A stretch of DNA of 64,000 nt from Haladaptatus halobius. Its GTDB lineage: Archaea; Halobacteriota; Halobacteria; Halobacteriales; Haladaptataceae. This document shows positions 48,046 to 56,837 of the stretch, piece by piece; the first letter of the stretch is position 1, and each line of letters begins with the position of its first letter. The stretch spans positions 2,604,001 through 2,668,000 of the forward strand of contig NZ_CP085335.1 in NCBI RefSeq assembly GCF_020618475.1. Reading direction: 5' to 3'. A model generated the notes under the pieces. The model saw nothing but the letters and a program-made list of their open reading frames with translations, ran no database searches and was not told the DNA's origin. Both the position numbers and the translations under genes were made by a program.

Positions 48046-49146
48046 CTAACTCGCCCGCGCCTGTCCCGAACGCGAATACCGCGATTCGGCGATGGCGAAG
48101 ACGAGCGTGCTGGTCAGCCCCAGCAGCGTCCCGGCGGTGAGCATCGCCGCGAGAAACTCAAGTTCGACGTAGTCGAGGAAGTAGGCGCTCACTGCGCGCA
48201 GGACGCCGCCGATGGCGAGGACGTAGAACGGTGCGTTCAGGTAGCGCCACCGGAACTGGTCGGCGAGGTACTCGTCGGTTATCTGGCCGAGACTGGAGGT
48301 GATGCCTGCCGCCGAGAACCACACCACGGCACCGTAGATCAGCGACGCGAGCACTCTGAGCGCGCCGAGTTCGTTACCGCCGTAGTCCGCTTTCACCGCG
48401 TCGAGCGTTTCGACGCCGCTGACGCCGCCGATGATGAGCAGGGCGGCGGCCACGACGTAGGTGATGAGCGTCACCCGGCCGGCGTAGAGGCTCGTTCGAG
48501 TCGTCTCGGCGACACGGTCGACCAGCCGTTCGATCCCGAGTCCGCGAAAGAGGACGTACAGGCCGAGGAGCGCGGACGTTCCGCCGAACACGGCTCCGCC
48601 GGGCATGCCGAGCCGATCCGCCGCGAGAGCGAGAGGGTAGATGAGCAACAGGATGCCGAGCGGAACGAGAATTGTCCCGCGCGTCTCGGGGTCGTTCAAC
48701 ACCTGTTTGATGGTGTAGTACATGGACTCCAAGTCCTGTGCCTGCCTGACGACGACCCGCCGGACGCCGTCGACGGGGATACGGGAGCGGATGACGGGGA
48801 CGACGCTCTCGTCCTGTGCGCCGTCGGTGACTATGACGGTGGTTATCTCCTCGCTCGTGCTGATGCTCGCCAGTACGGTGTCGACCTCTTCGCCGACCTC
48901 CCGATTGGCGCTGATGTCGCCACCTTCGTTTCCGGTGACGACCGCCACTTCGACGCTCTCGTCCGCCTGGATTCGGTCGTAGAGATGAACTCCCTCGAAC
49001 ATGACGTTCACGTCGCTGTCCTCGGGGTCTGCGGTGGCGAGCGCGACCGCGGCGGCCTCGACTTCGTCTCGGCCGATGACCGGCGTGTCGAAGTCGGTTT
49101 TCCGACCGAGATCGTCGTCCAAGTCGACGCACAACACCAGCAGCAT
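48046..49146 (-). CDS. DUF373 family membrane protein
   Basis: A 366-residue protein. The first 150 residues form a soluble nucleotide-binding-like domain (LLVLCVDLDDDLGRKTDFDT and VDTVLASISTSEEITTVIV). Five or six membrane segments follow (GTILVPLGILLLIYPLALA, TLITYVVAAALLIIGGVSG, AGTLLGLTSTLVFAIAE). This is the architecture of the archaeal DUF373 family, function unknown. It is convergent with the polymerase gene. Confidence 0.88.
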   Translation of the reverse strand: MLLVLCVDLDDDLGRKTDFDTPVIGRDEVEAAAVALATADPEDSDVNVMFEGVHLYDRIQADESVEVAVVTGNEGGDISANREVGEEVDTVLASISTSEEITTVIVTDGAQDESVVPVIRSRIPVDGVRRVVVRQAQDLESMYYTIKQVLNDPETRGTILVPLGILLLIYPLALAADRLGMPGGAVFGGTSALLGLYVLFRGLGIERLVDRVAETTRTSLYAGRVTLITYVVAAALLIIGGVSGVETLDAVKADYGGNELGALRVLASLIYGAVVWFSAAGITSSLGQITDEYLADQFRWRYLNAPFYVLAIGGVLRAVSAYFLDYVELEFLAAMLTAGTLLGLTSTLVFAIAESRYSRSGQARAS

Positions 49147-49261
49147 TGGCGGTGGATACGCGGGGGATGGTTAACTGTTTTCGGGAGCGACGAGGGTAGT
49201 TTCGTCGCGCCGAAAATCGTCCGAGAAGGCTGAGACGGTGTGCTCGCGCGACATTAGGTGG

Positions 49262-49270
49262 TTTATAATA
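49262..49270 (+). promoter_or_regulatory. TATA box of the lipoprotein hydrolase gene
   Basis: GTTTATAATAATG, 28-36 bases before the ATG at 49298, suited to a leaderless or very short-leader transcript. Confidence 0.55.
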
Positions 49271-49297
49271 ATGCTAACGTGCGCGAGTTCTCGACCG

Positions 49298-50173
49298 ATG
49301 ACGCGAACGCCGACCCGTCGCCGCGTCCTTCGCGCGGCCGGCATCGCAACGACGACGACGCTCGCCGGGTGCTCGTTCATCGGTGGCGACGAGACGACCA
49401 CCGACGCAGGAACGACCGGCGGGCGGACATCGACGGACGGAACGACCTCGTCCGGCGCGACCGGAACGACAGACGGAACGAACGGAACGACGAGCGAGAC
49501 GAGCAACGAAGCGACCGACGGCACGGCCGAAACGACCGATACCACGACTGAAACGACCGGCGGAACGGCACCGCCAGAAGGCGGCGGCGACGTCCAGTTC
49601 GCCACCAGCGGGGGTGCGACGGTGCAGGGGACGCTCCTCGGCGACGGGTCGTGCGGCGTCGTCTTCGCGCACGGTGTCGGGTTCGGCCGAAAGAGTTGGC
49701 TTCCGGAAGCCCGGAAGCTGGCCGAAAAGGGGTACGCTTGCCTCACCATTGACCTGAATCTGGACGACCGGAGCACGACCCCCGACTACGTCCTCGCGGC
49801 GAGTCGATACCTCCGCAAACGAGTCGGCACGGAACGAGTGGTACTCATCGGGGCCAGTGCGGGCGCGAATGCGGTCGTGCGCGCAAACGCGCGGGCGAAG
49901 CAGGGAACCATCCACGGGACGCTCGCGCTCTCGCCCGGGAAGGCGGTGGACAGCGCGAGTGCGATGCAGGGCTGGAAGCTGTTCGTCGTGAGCAAGGGCG
50001 ACGACGAGCGGTTCGTCCGGACGACGAAGCGGATGTACCGGAACGCCTCGCGACCTAAGCGCCACGAAACGCTCGGCGGGAGCGCGCACGGCCAACATGT
50101 CTTCGAGACGAATCGGAACGCGATGTGGTCGCTGATGAACGCACTCCTCGGAACGGTCTGTGGCGACGGGTAG
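49298..50173 (+). CDS. Tat lipoprotein with alpha/beta-hydrolase domain
   Basis: A 291-residue exported protein. The signal is TRRRVLRAAGIATTTTLAGC with lipobox LAGC. A Thr/Gly-rich linker of about 75 residues follows, then a hydrolase domain from VQFATSGGATVQGTLLGDG. The nucleophile elbow is VVLIGASAGANAVVR (G-x-S-x-G), with a candidate acid in FVVSKGDDERFV and His in GGSAHGQHVFE. Substrate is unknown (dienelactone hydrolase/lipase type). Start at 49298 fits a TTTATAATA box at 49262-49270. Confidence 0.85.
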   Translation: MTRTPTRRRVLRAAGIATTTTLAGCSFIGGDETTTDAGTTGGRTSTDGTTSSGATGTTDGTNGTTSETSNEATDGTAETTDTTTETTGGTAPPEGGGDVQFATSGGATVQGTLLGDGSCGVVFAHGVGFGRKSWLPEARKLAEKGYACLTIDLNLDDRSTTPDYVLAASRYLRKRVGTERVVLIGASAGANAVVRANARAKQGTIHGTLALSPGKAVDSASAMQGWKLFVVSKGDDERFVRTTKRMYRNASRPKRHETLGGSAHGQHVFETNRNAMWSLMNALLGTVCGDG

Positions 50174-50221
50174 CGCGATTCGCACGCTTTTTGAGGCTCG
50201 GCGAACAAACCGAGACAACGA

Positions 50222-51217
50222 ATGATCTCCAAGGGCTGCGAACAGTGCGCCGAGGGCGGAAAGATGGTGCTCTTCGTCTACGGCTACTGCGACCAGCGCG
50301 ACTGTTTCTACTGTCCCCTCGGCGAGAACCGGAAGAACGTCACCGACGTGTACGCCAACGAGCGACTCGTCAAGGAAGACGAGGACGTGCTTCGAGAGGC
50401 CAAACGGATGGACGCCCTCGGCACGTCCATCACGGGCGGAGAACCGCAGGAGGCGATGAGCAAGACCTGTCGGTACCTCTCAATGCTGAAAGAGGAGTTC
50501 GGCGACGACCACCACACGCACCTCTACACCGGCATCACGGGCGGGCGGGAGAACATGCGCCGCCTCTCGGAGGCCGGATTGGACGAGATTCGATTCCACC
50601 CGCCCTACGAACAGTGGGGCAAACTGCACGGCACGGAGTGGGAGGATATCCTCTACGGCGCCCGCGAGGAGGGGCTGACCCCCTCGTTCGAGATTCCGGG
50701 CATCCGCGCCGAAGAGGAGTTTCTCGAATTCTTGGACGAGGGCGCGGCGGAGTTCTGTAACATCAACGAGTTCGAGATGTCGCAGGGGAACTACCGCCGG
50801 ATGCAGGAAGCGGGGTACGAGTTGCAGGAGGGTCACATGTCCGCGGTCGACGGTTCGAAGGAGGAGATTCTCGACGCGATGGGTGACCACGAGCGCGTCT
50901 ACTTCTGTACCTCCGTGTTCAAGGACGCCGCCCAACACCGAAACCGCCTGAAACGCATGGCGCGTCAGATTCGGCGGGAGTTCGACGACGTGACCGACGA
51001 CGGCACCCTCGTCTACGGGAAGACGTGGGCCACCGAGGAGGAGTTCGCGGCGCTCGGCGTCCCCGAGGAGTTCTACACGGTCAAGGAGAACCACATCGAG
51101 GTTGCGTGGTGGCTGCTGGAGGAGATGGTAGCGGAGGGCGACGTGGAGAAAGGCGAAATCGTGGAGCAGTATCCGACCTACGACGGACAGGTCATGGAAC
51201 GGACGCCGCTCGCCTGA
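50222..51217 (+). CDS. Radical SAM protein with CX4CX2C cluster motif
   Basis: A 331-residue radical SAM protein. The cluster motif near residues 23-32 reads YGYCDQRDCFYCPLGENR: cysteines spaced CX4CX2C rather than the common CX3CX2C. TSITGGEPQEAMSKT is the SAM-binding 'GGEP' motif, and LSEAGLDEIRFHPPYEQWG follows the TIM-barrel pattern. An additional N-terminal pair (GCEQCAEGGK) could bind metal. It resembles PFL-activase-like proteins of COG2108 type; substrate unknown. Confidence 0.88.
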   Translation: MISKGCEQCAEGGKMVLFVYGYCDQRDCFYCPLGENRKNVTDVYANERLVKEDEDVLREAKRMDALGTSITGGEPQEAMSKTCRYLSMLKEEFGDDHHTHLYTGITGGRENMRRLSEAGLDEIRFHPPYEQWGKLHGTEWEDILYGAREEGLTPSFEIPGIRAEEEFLEFLDEGAAEFCNINEFEMSQGNYRRMQEAGYELQEGHMSAVDGSKEEILDAMGDHERVYFCTSVFKDAAQHRNRLKRMARQIRREFDDVTDDGTLVYGKTWATEEEFAALGVPEEFYTVKENHIEVAWWLLEEMVAEGDVEKGEIVEQYPTYDGQVMERTPLA

Positions 51218-51224
51218 CCGTGAG

Positions 51225-51629
51225 TCACTCGATTTCGGTTCCGCTAGCTCGTTTTTCGACGCCGGGGTCGCGCGCTGCCGGGCGTTTCCGGAATGCGTAG
51301 TAGACGCCGAGCAGCGGCCCGAGCGTGACGAGGATTTCCAGTCCGACGAGCGGTCGACCGGCGAGGAGGATCGAGTACGCGAACGCGAACACGACGAGGA
51401 AACCGAGAAATCCGAGCAGGGCCTTCGTCGTGCCCGACATCGGTTCCGAGTCGCTTCCGGCGTAGTACGCGATGGAGAGGGCGAGCACCGTGTTCGCGGC
51501 GAAGAAACCGAGGCCGGTACTGACGAACACGCCACCGGTGGCGAACACGCTGAAGAAGGAGAAGAGCCACGGCGGGAAGCCGATCCCGAGTCCGAGGACG
51601 AGCGTCTGATTGGGAGTAGGGCGGTTCAT
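51225..51629 (-). CDS. Small membrane protein
   Basis: A 134-residue protein with four hydrophobic segments (LVLGLGIGFPPWLFSFFSVF, FVSTGLGFFAANTVLALSIA, LLGFLGFLVVFAFAYSILL, LVTLGPLLGVYYAF) and a charged tail. No recognised family. It is convergent with the radical SAM gene. Confidence 0.72.
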   Translation of the reverse strand: MNRPTPNQTLVLGLGIGFPPWLFSFFSVFATGGVFVSTGLGFFAANTVLALSIAYYAGSDSEPMSGTTKALLGFLGFLVVFAFAYSILLAGRPLVGLEILVTLGPLLGVYYAFRKRPAARDPGVEKRASGTEIE

Positions 51630-52100
51630 ACGGTTTATTTTTCGAACAGATGTTGAATACTTTGCGGTGATTTCCGACGGAAACGATAGCGAGGGATCGA
51701 ACCTCGAATCGAGGGAGACCGGCCGATGGTTGCGAGTTCGGAACTTGCGCGGTGTGGAAATCGGTCGGTCGAAATCGCTAACACAAGAACCTCAACACCG
51801 CAGAAATCGCTCGGGCAAAACACCGCAACCGCATGCGGACGAGAACGCCCAGTTCGGCGCTCTCGTCCTCGCAGTCCCCATTCCTCCCCGAGCACTCGGG
51901 CGATTCGTGTGATTGGCGTGAATCGCCCTCGCCGCGCGTCCCGAAAGCGGCTGTCGGGCTTGCCGTCACGCTGTAGCAGGTGACACTCACCACGGAAAAT
52001 CGGCAGGCCGAGTCGTTCGTCGCAGCGGCGCGCGTCTCGGCTCCCGACTACAGCAAAAGGTTGCGGAAGTGTTTAGGCGCGCGCCGCGAAACCGTTCACT
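51630..52100. other. Non-coding region with structured repeat copy 3
   Basis: About 470 bp with no credible gene. It holds repeat copy 3 (51797-51981, minus sense) and leader sequence for the TRAM gene. Confidence 0.6.
51797..51981 (-). repeat. Structured intergenic repeat, copy 3
   Basis: On the minus strand: CACCTGCTACAGCGTGACGG, CAGCCGCTTTCGGGACGCGCGG split, hairpin A GGGCGATTC with GAATCGCCC, then GGGGAGGAATGG, CTGCGAGGACGAG, hairpin B GACGAGAGCGCC with GGGCGTTCTCGTC, then CCGCATGCGGTTGCGGTG, GCCCGAGCGATTTCTGCGG. Conserved blocks match copies 1 and 2, while both stems have wholly different sequence and still pair. Confidence 0.78.
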
Positions 52101-52538
52101 ATGCCGGACTGTCCACTCGCCGACGACTGCCCCAGCTTCGAGGAGCGAATCGACGGAATGGGCTGTCACCACTACGGCGACCGCGGCGGCGCAGAGTGGT
52201 GCAACCACTACAACCAACCCATCCGCGAGCTGAAGACCGCGCCCGTCAAGCTCGGCGAGGAGGTTGTCGTGGAGATCGACGACATCCACGAGAGCGGGTC
52301 GGGCGTCGGTCGAACCGAGGACGGGTTCATCGTGCTCGTCGACGGAATCCTCCCCGACGCTCGCGCCAAAGTGAAGATCACGAACGTGAAGAGCAATCAC
52401 GCGACCGCCGACCCCGTCGAGCGACTTCCGATGGAACCCGAAGAGGAGGACGACGAAGAACCGGAGACCACCACCAGCGGCGAACGGGCGAGCCGCCGCC
52501 AGCGCCTCGGAAGCCGCGACAACTTCTGGGGCGGATAG
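52101..52538 (+). CDS. TRAM-domain protein
   Basis: A 145-residue protein. The N terminus is Cys/His-rich (MPDCPLADDCPSFEERIDGMG, then CHHYGDRGGAEWCNHY), a likely metal site. Residues 48-105 are a TRAM domain (LGEEVVVEIDDIHESGSGVG, GFIVLVDGILPDARAKVKIT), which binds RNA. The C terminus is acidic. Small TRAM proteins act as RNA chaperone-like factors in archaea; this is by family. Confidence 0.88.
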   Translation: MPDCPLADDCPSFEERIDGMGCHHYGDRGGAEWCNHYNQPIRELKTAPVKLGEEVVVEIDDIHESGSGVGRTEDGFIVLVDGILPDARAKVKITNVKSNHATADPVERLPMEPEEEDDEEPETTTSGERASRRQRLGSRDNFWGG

Positions 52539-52602
52539 GCCGCCGAGTGGACAGTTCTTTGCGGGGGAGGGGCGTACACCCGGACATGCCGGAGGCAACC
52601 AG

Positions 52603-53079
52603 ATGAGCGAAAGACCGAACGCGGACGATATTCTCCACCGGGCAGGCTTCGACGCCGAAACGAGCGTGCTCACCCGGCGGCAGGCGGAGGTGTTGGCGCT
52701 CCGCGAGCGAGACGTGGCGCAGGCCGTCATCGCCGACCGCCTCGGCACCTCGCGCGCGAACGTCTCCAGCATCGAAGCGAGCGCCCGCGAGAACGTCAGC
52801 AAGGCGCACGAGACGGTGGCGTTCGCGGAAGCCCTCCGCGCGCCGGTTCGAATCGAGGTCGAACCGAACACAGACCTCTACGACGTTCCCTCGCGGGTCT
52901 ACGACGCCTGCGACGAAGCCGGGGTGAAGGTGAACCACGCCGCACCCGAACTGATGAAGCGAATCAGCGACGAGGCCGGCGACGCCGTCGAAGGGCGGGA
53001 AGTACGCAGGTCGCTCCTCATCGGCGTGACGCACGACGGCGATGTGACGGTTCGGCAACCCATCCCCGAGGAATTTTAG
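52603..53079 (+). CDS. Tfx-family DNA-binding protein
   Basis: A 158-residue Tfx regulator. The helix-turn-helix is TRRQAEVLALRERDVAQAVI with LGTSRANVSSIEASARENV (residues about 24-66), followed by a Tfx C-terminal domain (RIEVEPNTDLYDVPSRVYDA and NHAAPELMKRISDE). Tfx was described in methanogens as an activator binding downstream of its target promoter; the target here is unknown. It lies between the TRAM and SDR genes on the same strand. Confidence 0.88.
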   Translation: MSERPNADDILHRAGFDAETSVLTRRQAEVLALRERDVAQAVIADRLGTSRANVSSIEASARENVSKAHETVAFAEALRAPVRIEVEPNTDLYDVPSRVYDACDEAGVKVNHAAPELMKRISDEAGDAVEGREVRRSLLIGVTHDGDVTVRQPIPEEF

Positions 53080-53101
53080 CGGTTCCCGGTAATACGAAGA
53101 T

Positions 53102-53887
53102 ATGAACCTCGGACTGGAGGGCAACACGGCACTGGTAACGGCGAGTTCGAGCGGACTCGGATTGGCGAGCGCGAAGGCGTTATCCCGGGAGGGGGCGAAC
53201 GTGGTCATCTGCGCCCGGAGCGAAGACGGGCTGGCCGACGCCGAGCGGGAGATCGGCGAAGTGGGCGAGGGAAGCGTACTCGCGGTTCCGACGGACATTA
53301 CCGACCCTGACGAGATCGAAACGCTGGTCGAGGCGACCGTGGACGAGTTCGGCGGTCTCGACCACGTCGTCACCTCCGCCGGGGGGCCGCCGAGCGGCCC
53401 GTTTCTCGACACGACCGAGCGCGACTGGTACACCGCCTACGACCTGCTGGTGATGAGCGTCGTCTGGCTGACGAAACGCGCTCACCCGCATCTCGTGGAC
53501 AGCGATGCGGGAACCGTCGTGAACATCACCTCGACGAGCGTTCGCGAAGCCATCGACGGACTGGTGCTCTCGAACGCGGTCCGCCGGGGCGTCATCGGGC
53601 TGATGCAGACGCAAGCCCGCGAATTCGCGCCCGACGTTCGGGTCAACGCGGTTCTTCCGGGCGCACACGAGACGCCCCGAATCCAGGAACTCGTGGAGGC
53701 CGCCCTCGAACGCGGCGAGTACGAAAGTTACGAGGAGGGACTCGCGGACTGGGCGAACGGAATCCCGATGGACAGGGTCGGCGACCCGATGGAACTCGGC
53801 GACGCGGTGGCGTTCCTCTCCAGCGACCGGGCGAGTTTCATCAACGGTGCGGCGCTCCCGGTGGACGGCGGACGCCTACGAAGCTGA
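53102..53887 (+). CDS. SDR-family oxidoreductase with altered active site
   Basis: A 261-residue Rossmann protein: nucleotide motif ALVTASSSGLGLASAKALSR, NAG-like segment HVVTSAGGPPSGPFLDT, strand VVNITSTSVREAIDGLVLSN, and C-terminal INGAALPVDGGRLRS. Where SDRs have Y-x-x-x-K the sequence is LVLSNAVRRGVIGLM, i.e. Leu and Asn in place of Tyr and Lys. The Ser before it is present. So it may not reduce ketones in the usual way. Its stop shares a base with the next ATG. Confidence 0.85.
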   Translation: MNLGLEGNTALVTASSSGLGLASAKALSREGANVVICARSEDGLADAEREIGEVGEGSVLAVPTDITDPDEIETLVEATVDEFGGLDHVVTSAGGPPSGPFLDTTERDWYTAYDLLVMSVVWLTKRAHPHLVDSDAGTVVNITSTSVREAIDGLVLSNAVRRGVIGLMQTQAREFAPDVRVNAVLPGAHETPRIQELVEAALERGEYESYEEGLADWANGIPMDRVGDPMELGDAVAFLSSDRASFINGAALPVDGGRLRS

Positions 53888-54558
53888 TGATGGAACCGAC
53901 ACAGCAGACGACGGTGCTCTCGTGGAGCGGCGGGAAGGACGCTGCGTTCTCCCTACACGAACTGGGTGTAGACGGCGTGGCCGAACTCCTCACGACCGTC
54001 TCGGAGAACGGGCGGAGTAGTATGCACGGCGTGCGCCGAGAACTGTACGAAGCGCAGGCCGAGAGCGTCAGCTTACCGATTCGATTCGTGGAACTGCCCG
54101 AGGACTGCTCGAACGAGGAGTACGAATCGCACATGGCGGCCGCGATGGTCGAGTACGAGTCGGACGGAATCGAGCACGTCGCCTTCGCCGACCTCTTCCT
54201 CGAAGACGTGCGGGCGTACCGCGAGGAGCGACTCGCCGAGACGGCGATAGACGGATGCTGGCCGCTCTGGGGGAGAGACACGACCGAACAGGTTCGGGTG
54301 TTTCTCGACGCGGGCTTCCGGGCGACCGTGGTCGCCGTTGAGGGCTCACAACTCGACGCGTCGTTCGCGGGCCGTGAGTTCGACGAAGCGTTTCTCGCAG
54401 ACCTCCCAGCCAGCGTCGACCCCTGCGGCGAAAACGGCGAGTTCCACACGTTCGTCTGGGACGGCCCCGCGTTCGACTCGCCGGTCTCGTTCGAAGCCGG
54501 AAAAACGGTCACATGCGAGGTCGGCGACGGCGAGTTTCACTACTGCGATCTGCGGTAG
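53887..54558 (+). CDS. Dph6-type diphthine--ammonia ligase family protein
   Basis: A 223-residue PP-loop ATPase: TTVLSWSGGKDAAFSLHELG with the SGGKD motif, SMHGVRRELYEAQAESVSLP, and a C-terminal CGENGEFHTFVWDGPAFDSP signature. This fits the Dph6/ATP-binding domain family that amidates diphthine on elongation factor 2. Coupled to the SDR gene by a TGATG overlap. A second ATG at 53890 is equally possible. Confidence 0.88.
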   Translation: MMEPTQQTTVLSWSGGKDAAFSLHELGVDGVAELLTTVSENGRSSMHGVRRELYEAQAESVSLPIRFVELPEDCSNEEYESHMAAAMVEYESDGIEHVAFADLFLEDVRAYREERLAETAIDGCWPLWGRDTTEQVRVFLDAGFRATVVAVEGSQLDASFAGREFDEAFLADLPASVDPCGENGEFHTFVWDGPAFDSPVSFEAGKTVTCEVGDGEFHYCDLR

Positions 54559-54590
54559 ATGCGTTCGCTCCGCTCGATCCGCTCGCGTCG

Positions 54591-54854
54591 TTAGGACTCG
54601 ATCTTCTCGACGATCTGTTTCGCCTCGTCGCGGGCCTTGTCCTCGCCGACCTGCTTTTTTATCAGGACGCTCTGAACCTCCCAGTCGTCGCTGTCTTTCT
54701 GCTTGCCGGTTCGAACCTCTGACCCCTCGGAAACGTCCTGCGCCGCGTGCGTAGCCCAATCCGGCGTTCGAATCGTGTCGAACTCGTCGGGGTCGCGGAA
54801 CCGGACGTGGATGTACTCGTCTTCGGTCTCGACCGATTGGACTGACGGTGTCAT
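54591..54854 (-). CDS. Small conserved haloarchaeal protein
   Basis: An 87-residue soluble acidic protein: TPSVQSVETEDEYIHVRFRD, DWATHAAQDVSEGSEVRTGK and WEVQSVLIKKQVGEDKARDE. It looks like a conserved haloarchaeal family of unknown function. The ATG at 54854 is chosen; the frame upstream is Arg-rich and is a shadow of the next gene. Confidence 0.75.
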   Translation of the reverse strand: MTPSVQSVETEDEYIHVRFRDPDEFDTIRTPDWATHAAQDVSEGSEVRTGKQKDSDDWEVQSVLIKKQVGEDKARDEAKQIVEKIES

Positions 54855-54928
54855 AGCATACGGATTTCGACGCGGAGACTGAGAAAGGTGATGGCTAGTT
54901 AGAAAGCCAACCAGGGAGAAACGGGTCG

Positions 54929-55918
54929 TTAAAACAGGTTCGATTCGCGTAGTTCCGCTACGACTTCGCGCACGCGTTGGGCGTCCGATTTCGGAACGAC
55001 CAACACGCGGTCGTCGTACGCCGCGACGACTAGATCGTCCACCCCGACGAGGCTCACGTGTTTGTCGCCTGCGACGACGTTTCCGCTCGCGTCGACGGTT
55101 AGGGCGTCGCCGAGGACGACGTTCTCCCCAGAGACGAGTCGTTCGAGCGCGTCCCACGACCCGAGGTCGTCCCACTCGAATCCGGCGGGGACGACATAGG
55201 CGTCGTCGGTTTGCTCCATCACGGCGTAATCGACGCTCACCGGTTCGACCGCTTTGAATCCGTGTTTGAAGTCGCCGTCTTCGAGCGCGGTTATGAGTGG
55301 GGAGAGCGAGGAGTCGCGCGCCGCTCGCAGAAAGGCGTCCGGCGTCCATGCGAACAGTCCGGCGTTCCAGTAGAAACCCTCATCGACGAATCGCTCTGCG
55401 GTCTTCGCGACGGGTTTTTCCCGAAACTGTTCGACGGCGAAATAGCCACCGTAGTCGGTTCCCGGTTCGATGTACCCGTATCCCGTCGCGGGGCGGGTCG
55501 GTTCGACGCCGACCGTAATGAGCCCCTCCGTTTCGACTGCAACCGAGGCGGCGCGGCGGGCGGTGGTCTCGAAGTCGCCCGCGACGTGGTGGTCGCTCGG
55601 CAGGCAGAGTATCGCGCAGTCGCCAACTTGTTCGCGGATTCGATGGACGGCGTAGACGAGGGCCGGGCCGGTGTCTTTCGGCTCGGGTTCGACCAACACC
55701 CCAGCCTCGGGCGCGTGTTCGCGGACGAGGTCGGCGTAGGCCGCCGCGGTGCAGACAAAGATTTCGTCGGCGAAGCCCGCTCGCTCGACGGTTCTGGCGA
55801 GCAGCGATTCGTCTCCGAGGAGCGGAAGGAACTGCTTGGGTCGGTCGCTCCGACTCGCGGGATAGAGACGCGTTCCGGTTCCACCGGCCATCACCAGCGC
55901 GACGAGCGGTCGGTGCAT
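54929..55918 (-). CDS. Mannose-1-phosphate guanylyltransferase family protein
   Basis: A 329-residue nucleotidyltransferase with the signature VMAGGTGTRLYPASRSDRPK followed by QFLPLLGDESLLARTVERA near the N terminus. CLPSDHHVAGDFETTARRAA, GYGYIEPGTDYGGYF and FEWDDLGSWDALERLVSGEN are ManC-type motifs. It makes GDP-mannose (or a related NDP-sugar) for glycosylation. It is shorter than bifunctional ManC and lacks the isomerase domain. Confidence 0.9.
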   Translation of the reverse strand: MHRPLVALVMAGGTGTRLYPASRSDRPKQFLPLLGDESLLARTVERAGFADEIFVCTAAAYADLVREHAPEAGVLVEPEPKDTGPALVYAVHRIREQVGDCAILCLPSDHHVAGDFETTARRAASVAVETEGLITVGVEPTRPATGYGYIEPGTDYGGYFAVEQFREKPVAKTAERFVDEGFYWNAGLFAWTPDAFLRAARDSSLSPLITALEDGDFKHGFKAVEPVSVDYAVMEQTDDAYVVPAGFEWDDLGSWDALERLVSGENVVLGDALTVDASGNVVAGDKHVSLVGVDDLVVAAYDDRVLVVPKSDAQRVREVVAELRESNLF

Positions 55919-55996
55919 GTTTTCGACGAGAATGCGCGGCGTCTAAAATCGCCCTATTGAGGAGCGAGTTGAGTCCGAAAAATCGAATCGTTCAGT

Positions 55997-56593
55997 TTAC
56001 GCTCCGCGGGGTTCCGTCGGAGCGGCCTCTTCGCGGGTGCCGGTTCTGCTCCCGCGGGCCATGAGCATCATCGACACGCCGGTGACGAGCAGGTTCACTC
56101 CGAAGAGGAGGCCGACCGCCCAGAGCGCGCTGCTCGGGAATCCGGCCCAGATGAGACCGGCGATCACCAGCGCGAGGACGCCGCTCACGATGAGCGACGA
56201 GCCACCCCTTTCGCCACGGAGTCGGTATCCCATGACGATTTCGAGGATTCCGTCCGCCAGCAGGAACGCCACGAGGATGATGGTCAACGTCGTCAGCCCG
56301 ACGACGGGGTTCGCCATCAGCGCGATACCGGCGACTGCGTAGATGACCGCGAGCAGTCCCTGCGCGACGAATCGCTTCCATCCGCCCGAGAAGGCGTGTG
56401 CGACGTGCACCAGAGCGCCGACGACCAGCAACGCGCCGAGCAGAATCGACAGTGAGATTCCGGTCACGAACGGGAACAGAACCGCGAGGATACCCAGCAC
56501 GGCGATAATGGCCCCCGCACCCATCATGGTTCGCCGCGACTCTCCGGCGGTGCTCGATACTACCTCGGTACCGCGTTCTACTTTAGTGCTCAT
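55997..56593 (-). CDS. HdeD-like (DUF308) membrane protein
   Basis: A 198-residue protein with six hydrophobic segments (GAGAIIAVLGILAVLFPFV, LSILLGALLVVGALVHVAHA, QGLLAVIYAVAGIALMANPV, ILVAFLLADGILEIVMGYRL, LIVSGVLALVIAGLIWAGFP, ALWAVGLLFGVNLLVTGVSM), the HdeD pattern. HdeD in E. coli is an acid-resistance protein; role here unknown. A GGTGA at 7-11 bases upstream supports the start at 56593; AATTTATG at about 56630-56637 is a likely TATA box. An ATG at 56611 is the alternative. Confidence 0.85.
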   Translation of the reverse strand: MSTKVERGTEVVSSTAGESRRTMMGAGAIIAVLGILAVLFPFVTGISLSILLGALLVVGALVHVAHAFSGGWKRFVAQGLLAVIYAVAGIALMANPVVGLTTLTIILVAFLLADGILEIVMGYRLRGERGGSSLIVSGVLALVIAGLIWAGFPSSALWAVGLLFGVNLLVTGVSMMLMARGSRTGTREEAAPTEPRGA

Positions 56594-56837
56594 CGTGATT
56601 TCACCGTTCATACATAGGCTCGGAGACCTCATAAATTATGTTAGCTATTTGAAAGACATTCTAAGAGTCATACCCATATCCGAGGATTCAAAGCCGTAGC
56701 GAGGACGTACCGGCAAAAACGAGATCAAAGATCGATGACAACTAGGTGGAAATAATTTGAATTCAATAATTTATATATATATATATATATATATATCTTT
56801 TTATAATATGATTGGAGAAATAATCATTGCTATACGG
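56594..56837. other. A/T-rich intergenic region
   Basis: A 244-bp stretch with markedly low GC, including a (TA)n run at 56772-56796. It holds the TATA box of the HdeD-like gene and probably the terminator of the ferredoxin operon. No gene is seen. Confidence 0.5.
56772..56796. repeat. (TA)n dinucleotide run
   Basis: Twenty-five bases of alternating TA within a GC-rich genome, directly downstream of the ferredoxin gene. Confidence 0.9.

Noticed and set aside
56772..56796. (TA)n run as replication origin
   Set aside because: No origin repeats (ORB-like) or orc1/cdc6 gene nearby; it is a simple A/T run.
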